Below are positions 40,600-50,251 of a DNA stretch of 64,000 nucleotides, one piece after another. Location of the stretch: assembly GCA_943789505.1 (NCBI GenBank), contig CALSUJ010000003.1:1-64000 (forward strand). The letters run 5' to 3'. The notes under the pieces were generated by a model that was not told the DNA's origin, made no database searches, and saw nothing but the letters and a program-made list of their open reading frames with translations. The position numbers and the translations under genes are program-made. Numbering within the stretch: the stretch's first letter is position 1; each line of letters opens with the position of its first letter. Source of the DNA: an uncultured Flavobacteriales bacterium. GTDB taxonomy: Bacteria > Bacteroidota > Bacteroidia > Flavobacteriales > BACL11.

Positions 40600-40692
40600 A
40601 TAACAAGGATTAACTTCAACATGAGAGTTTCTTTCTTACTTCAAATAATCTAACTAATAATTAGAAATATTATAAAATTAATACTTTATACA

Positions 40693-41859
40693 ATGAATAC
40701 AACAATCAAAAGCAACAATTCTCTAACTACTAAACTAAAAGTATTAACCGTGGTTGGAACACGTCCCGAGATTATAAGACTTGCATGTGTCATACAGGCT
40801 TTAGATAGAGAAGATTCAATTAATCATATTTTGGTTCATACAGGCCAAAATTATGATTATGAGTTAAATGAGATATTTTTTGATGACTTGGGGATTAGGA
40901 AACCAGATTATTTTCTTGGAGCTGCCGGAAAGAATGCTACAGAAACTATTGGTAATATCTTAATTAAAGTTGACCCAATTCTTGAGAAAGAAAATCCTGA
41001 TGCATTTTTAGTTCTAGGAGATACCAACTCTTGTTTATGCGCTATACCAGCTAAAAAGAGAATGATTCCTATTTTCCATATGGAAGCAGGAAATAGATGT
41101 TTCGATCAAAGAGTACCAGAAGAAAACAATAGAAAAATTGTAGATCACATATCAGATATAAATCTCACCTATAGTAGTATTGCTCGAGAATATTTGTTAA
41201 GAGAAGGCTTATCTCCTGATAGAATCATTAAGACTGGTAGCCCAATGTATGAAGTATTACACAAATTTTTACCAAAAATTGAATCTTCAAACATTTTGGA
41301 AAAATTAAAGTTAAAAAAAAATAAATTCTTTGTTGTATCAGCACACAGAGAAGAGAATATTAGTGATCCAAAAAAATTCAAAGGATTAATTGATTCATTA
41401 AATCAGATAGCAGAATCATATAATTATCCAATTATTGTTTCAACACATCCAAGAACACGAAACATGTTGAATAAAAAAGATATAAAAACACATAAAAATA
41501 TTCAGTTTTTAAAACCACTAGGATTTACAGATTATAACGCATTACAAATGCAATCATATGCTGTACTATCAGATTCTGGAACTATTTCAGAAGAGTCATC
41601 AATTCTAAACTTTCATGCATTAAACATTCGTGATGCTCATGAACGCCCTGAAGCTATGGAAGAAGCATCTGTTATGATGGTTGGATTAAATCCTATTCGC
41701 ATAATGCAAGCATTAGAGATATTAAGCAAGCAAGAAAAAAGTCCGAAAAGAAATTTCAGAGAAGTGTATGATTATTCTATGCCAAATGTGAGTGAAAAAA
41801 TGGTTCGAATTATACTTTCTTATACGGATTATATTAATAGAGTTGTTTGGTCTAAATAA
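40693..41859 (+). CDS. UDP-N-acetyl hexosamine 2-epimerase, CapG/WbjD-like
   Basis: Non-hydrolysing 2-epimerase, last step to UDP-L-FucNAc. 388 residues with VVGTRPEIIRLACV at the N-terminus, HTGQNYDYELNEIFF, LGDTNSCLCA, HMEAGNRCFDQRVPEE and SDSGTISEESS, all typical of the WecB/CapG group. The CapE/F/G order in the same direction supports the CapG assignment rather than WecB. Confidence 0.9.
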   Translation: MNTTIKSNNSLTTKLKVLTVVGTRPEIIRLACVIQALDREDSINHILVHTGQNYDYELNEIFFDDLGIRKPDYFLGAAGKNATETIGNILIKVDPILEKENPDAFLVLGDTNSCLCAIPAKKRMIPIFHMEAGNRCFDQRVPEENNRKIVDHISDINLTYSSIAREYLLREGLSPDRIIKTGSPMYEVLHKFLPKIESSNILEKLKLKKNKFFVVSAHREENISDPKKFKGLIDSLNQIAESYNYPIIVSTHPRTRNMLNKKDIKTHKNIQFLKPLGFTDYNALQMQSYAVLSDSGTISEESSILNFHALNIRDAHERPEAMEEASVMMVGLNPIRIMQALEILSKQEKSPKRNFREVYDYSMPNVSEKMVRIILSYTDYINRVVWSK

Positions 41860-41865
41860 TAGAAA

Positions 41866-43062
41866 ATGAAAATATTAATCGTATCTCAATATTTTTGGCC
41901 AGAAGAATTTCGCATAAACGATTTAGCAATAGATTTAATAGAAAGAGGACACACAGTTTCTGTGATCACAGGTAATCCTAATTACCCAAAAGGAAAATAT
42001 TTTAAAGGATATGGGCTAAAATATTCAACAGAAATACATAAGGGAATAAGAATATTTAGGGTGCCAATTTTCGCAAGAGGAAATACTAGTTTTAATTTGA
42101 TAGTTAATTATTTATCTTTTATCTTTTTTGGCAGTGTATTTAGTTTTTTTCATAAAGAAAAATATGACAAAGTATTTGCAGTCAATTATTCTCCTATCAC
42201 TGCAGTTATACCTGCAATAGTTTATTGTAAGAAAAATAAACTAAAACTAGCTATTTGGGTTCTGGATTTATGGCCTGAAAGTGTTATTGCAGCAAGCAAC
42301 ATTAAATCTAAAAAAATTCAGAAATGGTTGACTATTCTTGTTAAGTTTATCTACAAAAATTCTGATACTATTTTTGTTGCAAATGAGGGATTTGAAAAAT
42401 CCCTTATTGAGAAAGAAGTTACGAAAAATAAAATATTTTTTATGCCAAATTGGGCAGAAGATATTTTTTTAAAAAATCAAAAATCAAAATACAATAGAAA
42501 AAAATATGATATTCCTGATGGTTTTGTAATTATGTTCGCCGGTAATTTAGGCGAAGGGCAAGATTTTCAATCAATAATAAAAGCCGTAGAATTAACAAAA
42601 GAAAACGAAGAGATAAAATGGGTATTTGTAGGTGATGGAAGGAAATATAATTGGTTAAAACAAGAAGTGATTGAGAAAAAACTAGAAACCACAGTAACTC
42701 TGACAGGAAGATTACCAACCAATAGTATGCCTGAGCTGTTTAGACAAGCTAACATGATGTTAGTTTCATTAAACAATGCTCCTATTTTTTCTTTAACAGT
42801 TCCCGGCAAAGTGCAATCATACATGGCATCTAGTAAGCCTATATTAACAATGTTAAATGGAGAAGCAAATAATCTTGTAACACAAGCTAATTGTGGATTT
42901 ATTGCTGAATCAGGAGATTATCATCAATTATCAGAAAATATTAAAAAATGTGCTAATCTTTTACCTAAAGAATTGGAGGAGATAGGTAAAAATGGACTCA
43001 GATATTATCAAGATAATTTTTCAAAAAAGATAATTATTGATAACTTTATTAATAGGCTGTGA
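41866..43062 (+). CDS. L-FucNAc transferase-like glycosyltransferase, WbuB type (GT4)
   Basis: 398 residues. N-terminal ILIVSQYFWPEEFRINDLA and VITGNPNYPKGKYFKGYG are characteristic of the WbuB/CapM-like fucosaminyl transferases, and the C-terminal domain has IMFAGNLGEGQDFQSIIKA, TGRLPTNSMPELFRQANMM and TVPGKVQSYMASSKPI. It directly follows the FucNAc precursor genes (six bases after CapG-like), so transfer of L-FucNAc is likely. Confidence 0.85.
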   Translation: MKILIVSQYFWPEEFRINDLAIDLIERGHTVSVITGNPNYPKGKYFKGYGLKYSTEIHKGIRIFRVPIFARGNTSFNLIVNYLSFIFFGSVFSFFHKEKYDKVFAVNYSPITAVIPAIVYCKKNKLKLAIWVLDLWPESVIAASNIKSKKIQKWLTILVKFIYKNSDTIFVANEGFEKSLIEKEVTKNKIFFMPNWAEDIFLKNQKSKYNRKKYDIPDGFVIMFAGNLGEGQDFQSIIKAVELTKENEEIKWVFVGDGRKYNWLKQEVIEKKLETTVTLTGRLPTNSMPELFRQANMMLVSLNNAPIFSLTVPGKVQSYMASSKPILTMLNGEANNLVTQANCGFIAESGDYHQLSENIKKCANLLPKELEEIGKNGLRYYQDNFSKKIIIDNFINRL

Positions 43063-43114
43063 TTAAATGCAATATGTTTAAACTTATATAAAATAAGTAA
43101 TAACTATATATTCG

Positions 43115-43122
43115 TATTTTTG
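43115..43122 (+). promoter_or_regulatory. Possible Bacteroidota -7 element in the 43063-43198 gap
   Basis: TATTTTTG matches TAnnTTTG, 76 bases before the ATG of the dehydratase gene. The gap of 136 bases is one of the wider ones in this operon, so an internal promoter is plausible but unproven. Confidence 0.3.
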
Positions 43123-43198
43123 AACAAGAAAATAACTTTTAGAGTCATTATTATTTTACTAATAATTTGATAAACCCTAGCGTTAAAATATAATAAAA

Positions 43199-44377
43199 AT
43201 GAACCAATTTAAAAAATCTTTTTACAGAAAAATAAAATTTGATACAGATATTTCAAGTAACAAGACTCTATTATCAAATAAAATCTGCGAACAAAAAATC
43301 TTAATTATTGGTGGTGCCGGTACAATAGGATCAAGTTATTTAAAGCAAATTTTAAAATTTAAACCTTCAAAAATAACGGTAGTCGATATTAATGAAAATG
43401 GATTAGCGGAATTAACAAGAGACCTTCGAAGTTCAGATTTGCTAGATTATAATCCAGAATATATTACATATCCGGTTAATTTATTAAGTGATACGTTTGA
43501 TAAAATATTTAATTCAGATAATTGGGGGGTTGTTGCAAATTTTTCTGCTCATAAACATGTGAGATCAGAAAAAGATAAAATTTCAGTGGAAGCTTTAATC
43601 AAGAATAATGTATTTGGAGCCATTAAATTACTAAACCTTTGTTCTGAAAGACCTCCTAAATATTTTTTCAGTGTATCCACTGATAAAGCAGCAAATCCTG
43701 TTAATATAATGGGAGCTTCAAAAAGTTTGATGGAGAAATTAATTTTATCAAAAAAAGGGGATTTCAGGGTTTCAACCGCTAGATTCGCTAATGTTGCATT
43801 TTCAAATGGCAGCTTGTTAGATGGTTTTATCTTTAGACTCCAAAAAAAACAACCCCTATCTTGTCCGGAGGATATAAAGCGTTTTTTTGTTACGCCTGAA
43901 CAATCTGGTCAGATATGCTTACTAGCCACTTTTTTAGGTGAAACGGGAAATATATTTTTCCCTAAATTAGATTTCCATAAAGATCAAATATTTTTTAAAG
44001 AAATAGCATTAGATTTTATAAAAGATAATGGATTTATTCCAGAATTAGTTAAATCAGAGAAAGAAGCGAAAGAATTTGATTTTGACAATAATCCTGATAA
44101 ATATCCAATTTATTTCTTTAAGACAGATACTTCTGGAGAAAAAACATATGAAGAGTTCTATACTTATGAGGAAGATTATGAAATTGATAAGTATGATTCA
44201 ATTGGATTCATTAAAACTTCTGAAGTTGAGATTTCTTTTGAAGAAGTATTGCAGGATTTTGAGAGTGTTTTTAGAAATAAAAATTCAAATAAATCAGATA
44301 TTGTCAATATTATTAATAAATATGTTCCAGATTTCATGCACATTGAAACCGGTAAACATTTAGACCAAAAAATGTAA
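43199..44377 (+). CDS. UDP-N-acetylhexosamine 4,6-dehydratase-like protein (polysaccharide synthesis 2 family)
   Basis: 392-residue soluble SDR protein. IIGGAGTIGSSYLKQIL near residue 37, VVDINENGLAEL, SAHKHVRSEKD and STDKAANPVNIMGASKSLM (with Met in place of the usual Tyr) match the CapD/PglF-type 4,6-dehydratases, but it lacks their membrane domain. The C-terminal 120 residues are long and acidic. No aminotransferase or acetyltransferase of the bacillosamine type is obvious nearby. It directly precedes the initiating sugar transferase, so its product may be the first sugar. Confidence 0.8.
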   Translation: MNQFKKSFYRKIKFDTDISSNKTLLSNKICEQKILIIGGAGTIGSSYLKQILKFKPSKITVVDINENGLAELTRDLRSSDLLDYNPEYITYPVNLLSDTFDKIFNSDNWGVVANFSAHKHVRSEKDKISVEALIKNNVFGAIKLLNLCSERPPKYFFSVSTDKAANPVNIMGASKSLMEKLILSKKGDFRVSTARFANVAFSNGSLLDGFIFRLQKKQPLSCPEDIKRFFVTPEQSGQICLLATFLGETGNIFFPKLDFHKDQIFFKEIALDFIKDNGFIPELVKSEKEAKEFDFDNNPDKYPIYFFKTDTSGEKTYEEFYTYEEDYEIDKYDSIGFIKTSEVEISFEEVLQDFESVFRNKNSNKSDIVNIINKYVPDFMHIETGKHLDQKM

Positions 44378-44380
44378 ATT

Positions 44381-45046
44381 ATGTATAAATTTTTCAAAAG
44401 ATTATTAGATATCGTAGTCAGTTTTGTAGCACTTGTTATTTTGCTGCCATTTTTTATTCCAATTATAATAATTCTAAAATTTACGGCAGAAGGAGAGGTT
44501 TTCTATTTTCAAGAAAGAATAGGAATAAATAATTCAAAATTCCAAATATTTAAATTCGCCACAATGCTTAAAAATTCGATGAATATGGGTTCTGGTAGTA
44601 TTACACTTCAAAATGACTTTAGAGTTACTTTAATTGGTAAGTTTCTAAGAAAAACTAAAATTAATGAACTTCCTCAGATTATAAATATTCTAAAAGGAGA
44701 TATGAGTTTGGTAGGTCCAAGACCATTAGTTTATAAAACATTTTCTGCTTATAATGACGATGTGCAATCATATATATATAAAGTTAAACCTGGAATTACA
44801 GGAATTGGATCTATTCTATTTAGAGATGAAGAAGCTATTATTTCAGCAATTTCAAATGAAGATCCTTTTGAGTTTTACAAACGTATTATTGCACCATACA
44901 AAGGGGAAGTAGAAATGTGGTATCAAAAAAATTGTTCTTTCTATTTAGATATTCAATTAATCTTAATGACAGCATGGGTAATATTATTTCCAAAAACTAG
45001 ACTCTATGAAAAATGGTTTTCAAATTTGCCTAAGCGTAAATTTTAA
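44381..45046 (+). CDS. Initiating undecaprenyl-phosphate sugar-1-phosphate transferase (PglC/WcaJ type)
   Basis: 221-residue bacterial sugar transferase. One N-terminal membrane segment (about 8-32, DIVVSFVALVILLPFFI), then the core: GEVFYFQERIGINN, FKFATMLKNSMNMGSGS, RKTKINELPQIINIL and GDMSLVGPRPL. It transfers a sugar phosphate onto undecaprenyl phosphate, starting the repeat unit at the inner membrane. It is the last biosynthetic gene of the block and three bases after the dehydratase gene. Confidence 0.92.
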   Translation: MYKFFKRLLDIVVSFVALVILLPFFIPIIIILKFTAEGEVFYFQERIGINNSKFQIFKFATMLKNSMNMGSGSITLQNDFRVTLIGKFLRKTKINELPQIINILKGDMSLVGPRPLVYKTFSAYNDDVQSYIYKVKPGITGIGSILFRDEEAIISAISNEDPFEFYKRIIAPYKGEVEMWYQKNCSFYLDIQLILMTAWVILFPKTRLYEKWFSNLPKRKF

Positions 45047-45065
45047 CAAAGTAAATTATTTTAGT

Positions 45066-45073
45066 TAAATTTG
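45066..45073 (+). promoter_or_regulatory. Bacteroidota -7 promoter element before the 45097 gene
   Basis: TAAATTTG matches TAnnTTTG, 23 bases upstream of the ATG at 45097, suggesting the small gene is not simply the tail of the polysaccharide operon. Confidence 0.4.
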
Positions 45074-45096
45074 AATAATTCAAAATTTATTAAACT

Positions 45097-45393
45097 ATGC
45101 CATTTGATCCAAAATCAGCAAAGAAAGCAGGAAAACAATCCAAAAGAGGACCTGCAAAAAAAGATAAACTTTCTATTAAAGAAAAGATGGAACTGCTCTA
45201 TGAAAAAGTGCTGGATGATCTTTTGGTAAACCAAGAAAAACTCACCAAAACAGAACGGGTAAAAGTCTTTGTTACCCTTTCTAACTATATCTTCCCAAAA
45301 ACAAAATCAGTTAGAGATAAGTTTACTCTAAATCAACTTAAGGAAAGAGAGGATTTAGGTTTGTTTAATAACTCCCCTGACCCTACCAAATAA
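45097..45393 (+). CDS. Small basic protein of unknown function
   Basis: 98 residues. The first 35 are very lysine-rich (SAKKAGKQSKRGPAKKDK), then a likely helical part (KEKMELLYEKVLDDLLV, KTERVKVFVTLSNYIFPKTK). The composition resembles DNA-binding or phage/terminase-small-type proteins, but no family is recognised. Its 3' end overlaps by 11 bases the 3' end of the broken recombinase on the other strand. Possibly part of the same mobile element. Confidence 0.55.
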   Translation: MPFDPKSAKKAGKQSKRGPAKKDKLSIKEKMELLYEKVLDDLLVNQEKLTKTERVKVFVTLSNYIFPKTKSVRDKFTLNQLKEREDLGLFNNSPDPTK

Positions 45394-46431
45394 CTCCCGC
45401 TTTTTGCATAAACAAATCTGCCAACGCATCTTTGTTCTGATGAGTACCAATATAGGTTAAAAACGTACTCTCTTTGGTGTGTCCAGTTATGTTCATCAAC
45501 AGGGGTGTTTCAATTTTCCCATAATAGTTAGTAGGCAAAAGATCTTCTCATAATATGGGAGGTTACAAATTCATACTTAGGGGCATGCTACCACTTCCTT
45601 TCTTCTGGTTTTAGGATTGTTTTTAAAACCACGAACTACTTCATCAATTCCTGCAATTTTACAAATCATTTTTATGTGCTTATTAAAAGCTTCTTGAGAA
45701 AGTACTTTTGGAAATTCACTTTCTAAAAGATCAATCACTAGCGGATCTGCCACCCCAATAGTAACGGCCTTTTTTGTTTTTTGCTGGATAATATCGATAT
45801 AGAGTCCATTAGTAGCTTTTCTAATATTACTAGCATTAAGACTTAATAAATCAGAAACTCTTTGTCCAATAGAGAGTCCAATAAGTAACCATTTGTAGCT
45901 ATCTTCTAACTCACTTGGTATTCGCTCTAATCCCTTCAACACTTTTATTTCTGCTGGATTCAAAAAATGGATGATTCGATCTGAACTTTTCTGTTTAAAG
46001 GATTCTATATAATTAGAATAAGGGTGAATCTCAAAGCCACTCTTCTGGGCATCTCTTAAAATAATCTTCAATAATTTCAGCAATTGACCGCAGTAATTAT
46101 CGCTGTATTGTTTCTCTATTTTTAGAAATTGGGTAAATGACACAGCCATATTTTTATCTATTCCAGCCAGAAATAATTGCTGAGATTTCTCCAACTCATA
46201 TTCTTTAGTGATCCTATAAAGCGATTTATAGGTTCTAATAGTATTATGAGCCAATCCAACAGTACCATATCCTTTGACTCTTCTTGTGGCTGAATTTGCA
46301 ATAAATTCACTTAAATATTCCAAGAATAAGGTTGCATTTTCCATTTTTGAATGAGAATTATTGACCTGTATTTGAGGTCTTTTATAAAAATTAACGTGCA
46401 TATAACATATGTTATTTAAATTATTTAACAT
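45383..46431 (-). pseudogene. Tyrosine recombinase/integrase with frame breaks in the catalytic domain
   Basis: The main frame (46431 to 45577) holds the SAM-like core-binding domain (NTIRTYKSLYRITKEY, DNYCGQLLKLLKIILRDA) and the first catalytic region with the Arg in LSIGQRVSDLLSL. It stops at 45577-45579. The next frame gives HAPKYEFVTSHIMRRSFA with the HxxR motif, and after a second shift near 45531 the text NYYGK, MNITGHTKESTFLTYIGTH follows, with the nucleophile Tyr, to a TAG at 45383-45385. Both breaks look like one extra base. If real, the enzyme is dead. The start could instead be the ATG at 46401 or the one at MENATLF. Confidence 0.8.
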
Positions 46432-46782
46432 GAATATAGCGTTTATTTTTTACACTTATAACAATTTAAGTACTAAAATTATAACAAACTATTCTATATA
46501 AATATACGTTATTTTATTCAAATGACAAAGTTAATTCACTTATTTTTAATATGTTAAGTCCATTTATTTTTAAAGACTACGGACTGTAGTCTCATTTTTA
46601 TTAGAAATCTAATTAGGTGAATTTAAGTACTGCTAAACTAGGCGAGTAATGAAAATTAATTTTGAAAAATATTCATCATAAATTTAAAAAATAGTCAAAA
46701 ATATTTCGAAGAAAATTTTTATATCTAGTAAAGAATATATTTTCTATTGTAAAATCATATATTTGCAAAAAAGTTAGAAATT
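46432..46782. other. Intergenic region between recombinase and wza, with a 17-base hairpin
   Basis: 351 bases, very AT-rich and divergent promoters expected. At 46575-46591 is a perfect 6-bp stem GACTAC-GGACT-GTAGTC followed by TCATTTTTATT, a possible weak terminator. It shares 13 of 17 bases with the hairpin at 8785-8801. At 46758-46765 lies a -7 box for wza. No other feature seen. Confidence 0.5.
46758..46765 (+). promoter_or_regulatory. Bacteroidota -7 promoter element for wza-wzc
   Basis: TATATTTG matches TAnnTTTG exactly and ends 17 bases before the wza ATG at 46783. No matching -33 TTG at normal spacing was found. Confidence 0.5.
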
Positions 46783-47550
46783 ATGAGAAAATCAATCTTT
46801 ATTATTGTTAGTTTTTTAATGATAAGTTCCTGCACATCAAAAAGAAATATAACCTACCTAAATGGAGTAGAGAAATATCCTAATACTGATATAAGCAAAC
46901 AAAAAATACCATATACAATTCAGGAAGATGATGTGTTACGGATAGAAATCCGTAGTATGGTACCAGAAGCCGCAATTGTCTATAATAGAATATCTAATCA
47001 AACAAATACAGCAACTAATCTTAATTTATTGCAACTTGAAGGATATCCTGTTTCGTCAGCTTACACCATTAATTTTCCTGTATTAGGAATACTTGATGTG
47101 AAAGGAAGTACTTTAGAGTTAGAAAAAAAAATTACTAAACTCCTTTTAGACGGTGGGCATCTTGTTAGCCCTACAGTATCGGTGCGATTATTAAATTCAA
47201 AATTTACTGTGCTAGGTGAGGTTTCTAATGCTGGCACATATACATTTCTAGATAGAAATCTTACTCTACTACAAGCCTTAGGCTATGCGGGTGATTTGAC
47301 AATATCGGGTAAGCGAAAAAATATTACCTTAATTAGAGAGATAAACGGAATTCGATCTGTCAAAAAATTAGATATTACATCAAAAGATATTTTAAATAAC
47401 TCAGCATACTATATTATGAATAATGATGTTATTATTGTTAATCCTAATTACAACCGAATAAAAAGTGCAGGATTTATAGGAAGCCCACAATCTATTGCAT
47501 CAATATCCTCTATATTATTAAGTATCACACTTCTTATAATAAATAAATAA
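46783..47550 (+). CDS. wza: Polysaccharide export outer-membrane lipoprotein (Wza-like)
   Basis: 255 residues. A lipoprotein signal with Cys17 in MISSCTSK is followed by the export domain (PYTIQEDDVLRIEIRS near residue 47) and a SLBB-like domain (FTVLGEVSNAGTYTFLDRNL near residue 145). The C-terminus has a hydrophobic helix (SISSILLSITLLII), as the outer-membrane helix of Wza. Exports the polymer through the outer membrane together with Wzc, encoded 11 bases downstream. Confidence 0.92.
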   Translation: MRKSIFIIVSFLMISSCTSKRNITYLNGVEKYPNTDISKQKIPYTIQEDDVLRIEIRSMVPEAAIVYNRISNQTNTATNLNLLQLEGYPVSSAYTINFPVLGILDVKGSTLELEKKITKLLLDGGHLVSPTVSVRLLNSKFTVLGEVSNAGTYTFLDRNLTLLQALGYAGDLTISGKRKNITLIREINGIRSVKKLDITSKDILNNSAYYIMNNDVIIVNPNYNRIKSAGFIGSPQSIASISSILLSITLLIINK

Positions 47551-47561
47551 ATAAAACAAAA

Positions 47562-49922
47562 ATGTTAAACGATAATTATAATCAAGAAAATATAGAAGAT
47601 AAATATGATTTAAAAAAGGAACTTTTTAAATATTTATTTTTTTGGCGTTGGTTTGTTTTTTCTATAATTTTATGTGTAATCATTTCTTTTTTTTACTTAA
47701 GGTATTCACATACTATTTATAGCACAAGTGCAAAAATTAAGATTTTAGATAAAAAAGAAGCCTCCTTAGAATTACCTTCTGCAAGCGATTTGTTTAGTAG
47801 TAATAAAATAAATCTTGAAAATGAAATCGAATTACTATCATCTTACACAATACTAAAAAAGGTTGTTGAAAAGCAAAACTTAAATACTAACTTTTACAGT
47901 ATTGGAAATATTATGACATCAAGAGTAGCTCATCTTCCTTTTCAATTTGAGCAACTAATATCAAATGATAGTATTCGAGAAAATTTAGTATTTGATATTT
48001 ATTTTAATGATGATGGTATTGAGATCATTGATATTAATACCGATACCACTTATCTTTTTAATTCCTATACTACTCATACAATATCGCATGATTTACCTTT
48101 TAATGTAGCGGGTGATAAAACTAATTATTCATCTTCTAATGAAAGTATTCATAGGGTTATTTTTTCTACTACAAAGAATACGGTTAGTCAATTAAAGAAA
48201 CAAATATCGCTATCAAAGGTTGGGAAAGAAAGTGATATTATAGCACTTCAAATGGATAATGAGAATTCTGGATATTCTGAAATTGTATTAAACACACTTA
48301 TAGATGTTTTTAACCAAGATGGCGTATCGGATAGGCAAATGATACATAAACGTACGATTGATTTTGTTAATGAACGTTATATAATGCTGTCCAATGAACT
48401 TGATTCTATTGAAATACAAAAACAACTCTATAAACTTAATAATAATCTGATTGACATTACTGCCAATTCATCTCTTAGTTTAGAATTAAGCTCAAAGTCA
48501 AATCAACAATTATTGGATTTAGAAAATCAAATTGCTATAGCTAAGTTATTAAATGAATCGTTTAAAAATAAAAATTATGATTTATTGCCAGCTAATATTG
48601 GAATTAATAATAGTAAGATAAATTTCCTGATTACGGATTTTAATACCATAATACTTGAGCGTAAAAATTTAATTATAAGTGCTGGGTTAAATAATCCTTC
48701 TGTTATGCAACTGGATAGAGCAATAAATGATAATCGTGCAAATATTATACGTACAGTAAGCAACTACTTGACACAGCTAAAGCAAACAAAAAGACAGTTA
48801 ACCTTACAAAGCAAAAAATTAAATAAAGATGTATCTAATCTGCCAGAAAAAGAGAAAATTTTACGCGCGATTGAACGAAATCAGGTTATAAAAGAAAGTT
48901 TGTATTTATTTTTGCTTCAAAAAAGAGAAGAAGCTGAGGTTAGTTTTGCTGTTACAGAGCCAACAATAAAAGTTATAGAATACGCCTTATCATCAGATAT
49001 TCCAATATCCCCAAAAAAACAGATTACTTTACTTGCAGCCCTTTTAATTGGTATTTTAATTCCTTTTGGGAGTATTTATTTAATTCTTCTATTCAACACT
49101 AAAATTCAATTAAAAGAGGATATTGATGAGTTAAATATAGGAGCATCTGTTATTGGTGAACTTCCATTTATAGCTGATGATGAGAATAAATTGTTTAAAA
49201 ATCCTAAAGATCGTAATACCTTAGCAGAATCATTTAGGATACTAACTTCTAATGTTAATTATTTACTTCCTCAAAATACTGGCACTACAGATGCGAAAGT
49301 GATATTATCAACATCATCAATAAAAGGGGAAGGGAAAAGTTTTGTAGCACTTAACATGTCTTTAGCACTTTCTAGCTTAGACAAGAAAGTACTTTTAGTT
49401 GGTGCAGATTTACGTAATCCTCAATTACACAAATACTTAGGGGTGGATAAATCAAAAGAAGGGTTAACAAGTTATCTGCACAACACCAATTTTGATTGGA
49501 AAAAAACCATTTTAAATAAATTTGAGTATTTACCACATCATCATACTTTATTAACCGGCCTTATACCCCCAAATGCTACTCAGTTATTATCCAACGGTAA
49601 TTTTGAGAAAATGATTTTGGAAGCAAAAAAGGAATATGATTATATTGTTATTGATACAGCTCCAACATTACTCGTAACCGATACTCTAATCATATCAGAT
49701 ACAGCTGATGCTATAATATATGTTTGTAGATCAAATTATACAGAAAAAGAAATATTCAACTACCCTAAAGAGCTAATTAGAGATGGGAAAATAAAGAATG
49801 TTGGTCTTGTTATTAATGCTGTTGGGGCAAACTCTAGATATGACTATGGTTACTCTTACAAATATGGTTATTCTTATAACTACGGGTATGGCTACGGATA
49901 TGGAAATACTAATGAGGATTAG
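47562..49922 (+). CDS. wzc: Polysaccharide co-polymerase with cytoplasmic tyrosine kinase (Wzc-like)
   Basis: 786 residues. Membrane segment 1 is near residues 29-48 (FVFSIILCVIISFFYL), the periplasmic Wzz domain with coiled coil spans about 50-480, and membrane segment 2 lies near 485-508. The kinase has Walker A SSIKGEGKSFVALN near 587, Walker A' LLVGADLRNPQ and Walker B YDYIVIDTAP. The tail has about a dozen tyrosines (YDYGYSYKYGYSYNYGYGY), the autophosphorylation cluster. In Walker A' the first Asp of enteric Wzc is Gly, which I regard as a common Bacteroidota variant. Controls chain length and export. Confidence 0.94.
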   Translation: MLNDNYNQENIEDKYDLKKELFKYLFFWRWFVFSIILCVIISFFYLRYSHTIYSTSAKIKILDKKEASLELPSASDLFSSNKINLENEIELLSSYTILKKVVEKQNLNTNFYSIGNIMTSRVAHLPFQFEQLISNDSIRENLVFDIYFNDDGIEIIDINTDTTYLFNSYTTHTISHDLPFNVAGDKTNYSSSNESIHRVIFSTTKNTVSQLKKQISLSKVGKESDIIALQMDNENSGYSEIVLNTLIDVFNQDGVSDRQMIHKRTIDFVNERYIMLSNELDSIEIQKQLYKLNNNLIDITANSSLSLELSSKSNQQLLDLENQIAIAKLLNESFKNKNYDLLPANIGINNSKINFLITDFNTIILERKNLIISAGLNNPSVMQLDRAINDNRANIIRTVSNYLTQLKQTKRQLTLQSKKLNKDVSNLPEKEKILRAIERNQVIKESLYLFLLQKREEAEVSFAVTEPTIKVIEYALSSDIPISPKKQITLLAALLIGILIPFGSIYLILLFNTKIQLKEDIDELNIGASVIGELPFIADDENKLFKNPKDRNTLAESFRILTSNVNYLLPQNTGTTDAKVILSTSSIKGEGKSFVALNMSLALSSLDKKVLLVGADLRNPQLHKYLGVDKSKEGLTSYLHNTNFDWKKTILNKFEYLPHHHTLLTGLIPPNATQLLSNGNFEKMILEAKKEYDYIVIDTAPTLLVTDTLIISDTADAIIYVCRSNYTEKEIFNYPKELIRDGKIKNVGLVINAVGANSRYDYGYSYKYGYSYNYGYGYGYGNTNED

Positions 49923-50039
49923 TCCAGTTAGGAATTAATCTTTAAGAGCATATAATTAAACAGTGAAGTTATATAAATGAAGTAGCCAGAACATAATAAC
50001 AATCACATTATAACTCAATTTTAAAATTAAAAAATTATT

Positions 50040-50222
50040 ATGATTGAACATTTTTTTGACTGTCCGCATTGTTGGGAGAACCAATTAAAAATGATTGATC
50101 CATCTATTGAGAAACAGAACTTCATAGAAGACTGTGAATTTTGTTGCAACCCTCTTGAGTTTGACCTTAGTATTGAAAATAACTACTTAAAATTATTCTC
50201 TGTAGCTACAATAGATCAATAA
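50040..50222 (+). CDS. CPXCG-motif cysteine-rich small protein
   Basis: 60 residues with two CxxC pairs, FDCPHCWEN near residue 8 and CEFCCNP near residue 33, spaced as in the CPxCG cysteine-rich family, which is thought to bind zinc. Function unknown. It stands alone, 117 bases after wzc and 29 before the next small gene. Confidence 0.75.
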   Translation: MIEHFFDCPHCWENQLKMIDPSIEKQNFIEDCEFCCNPLEFDLSIENNYLKLFSVATIDQ

Positions 50223-50251
50223 TAGGGGATATTAACGTATTGATTTACTAA

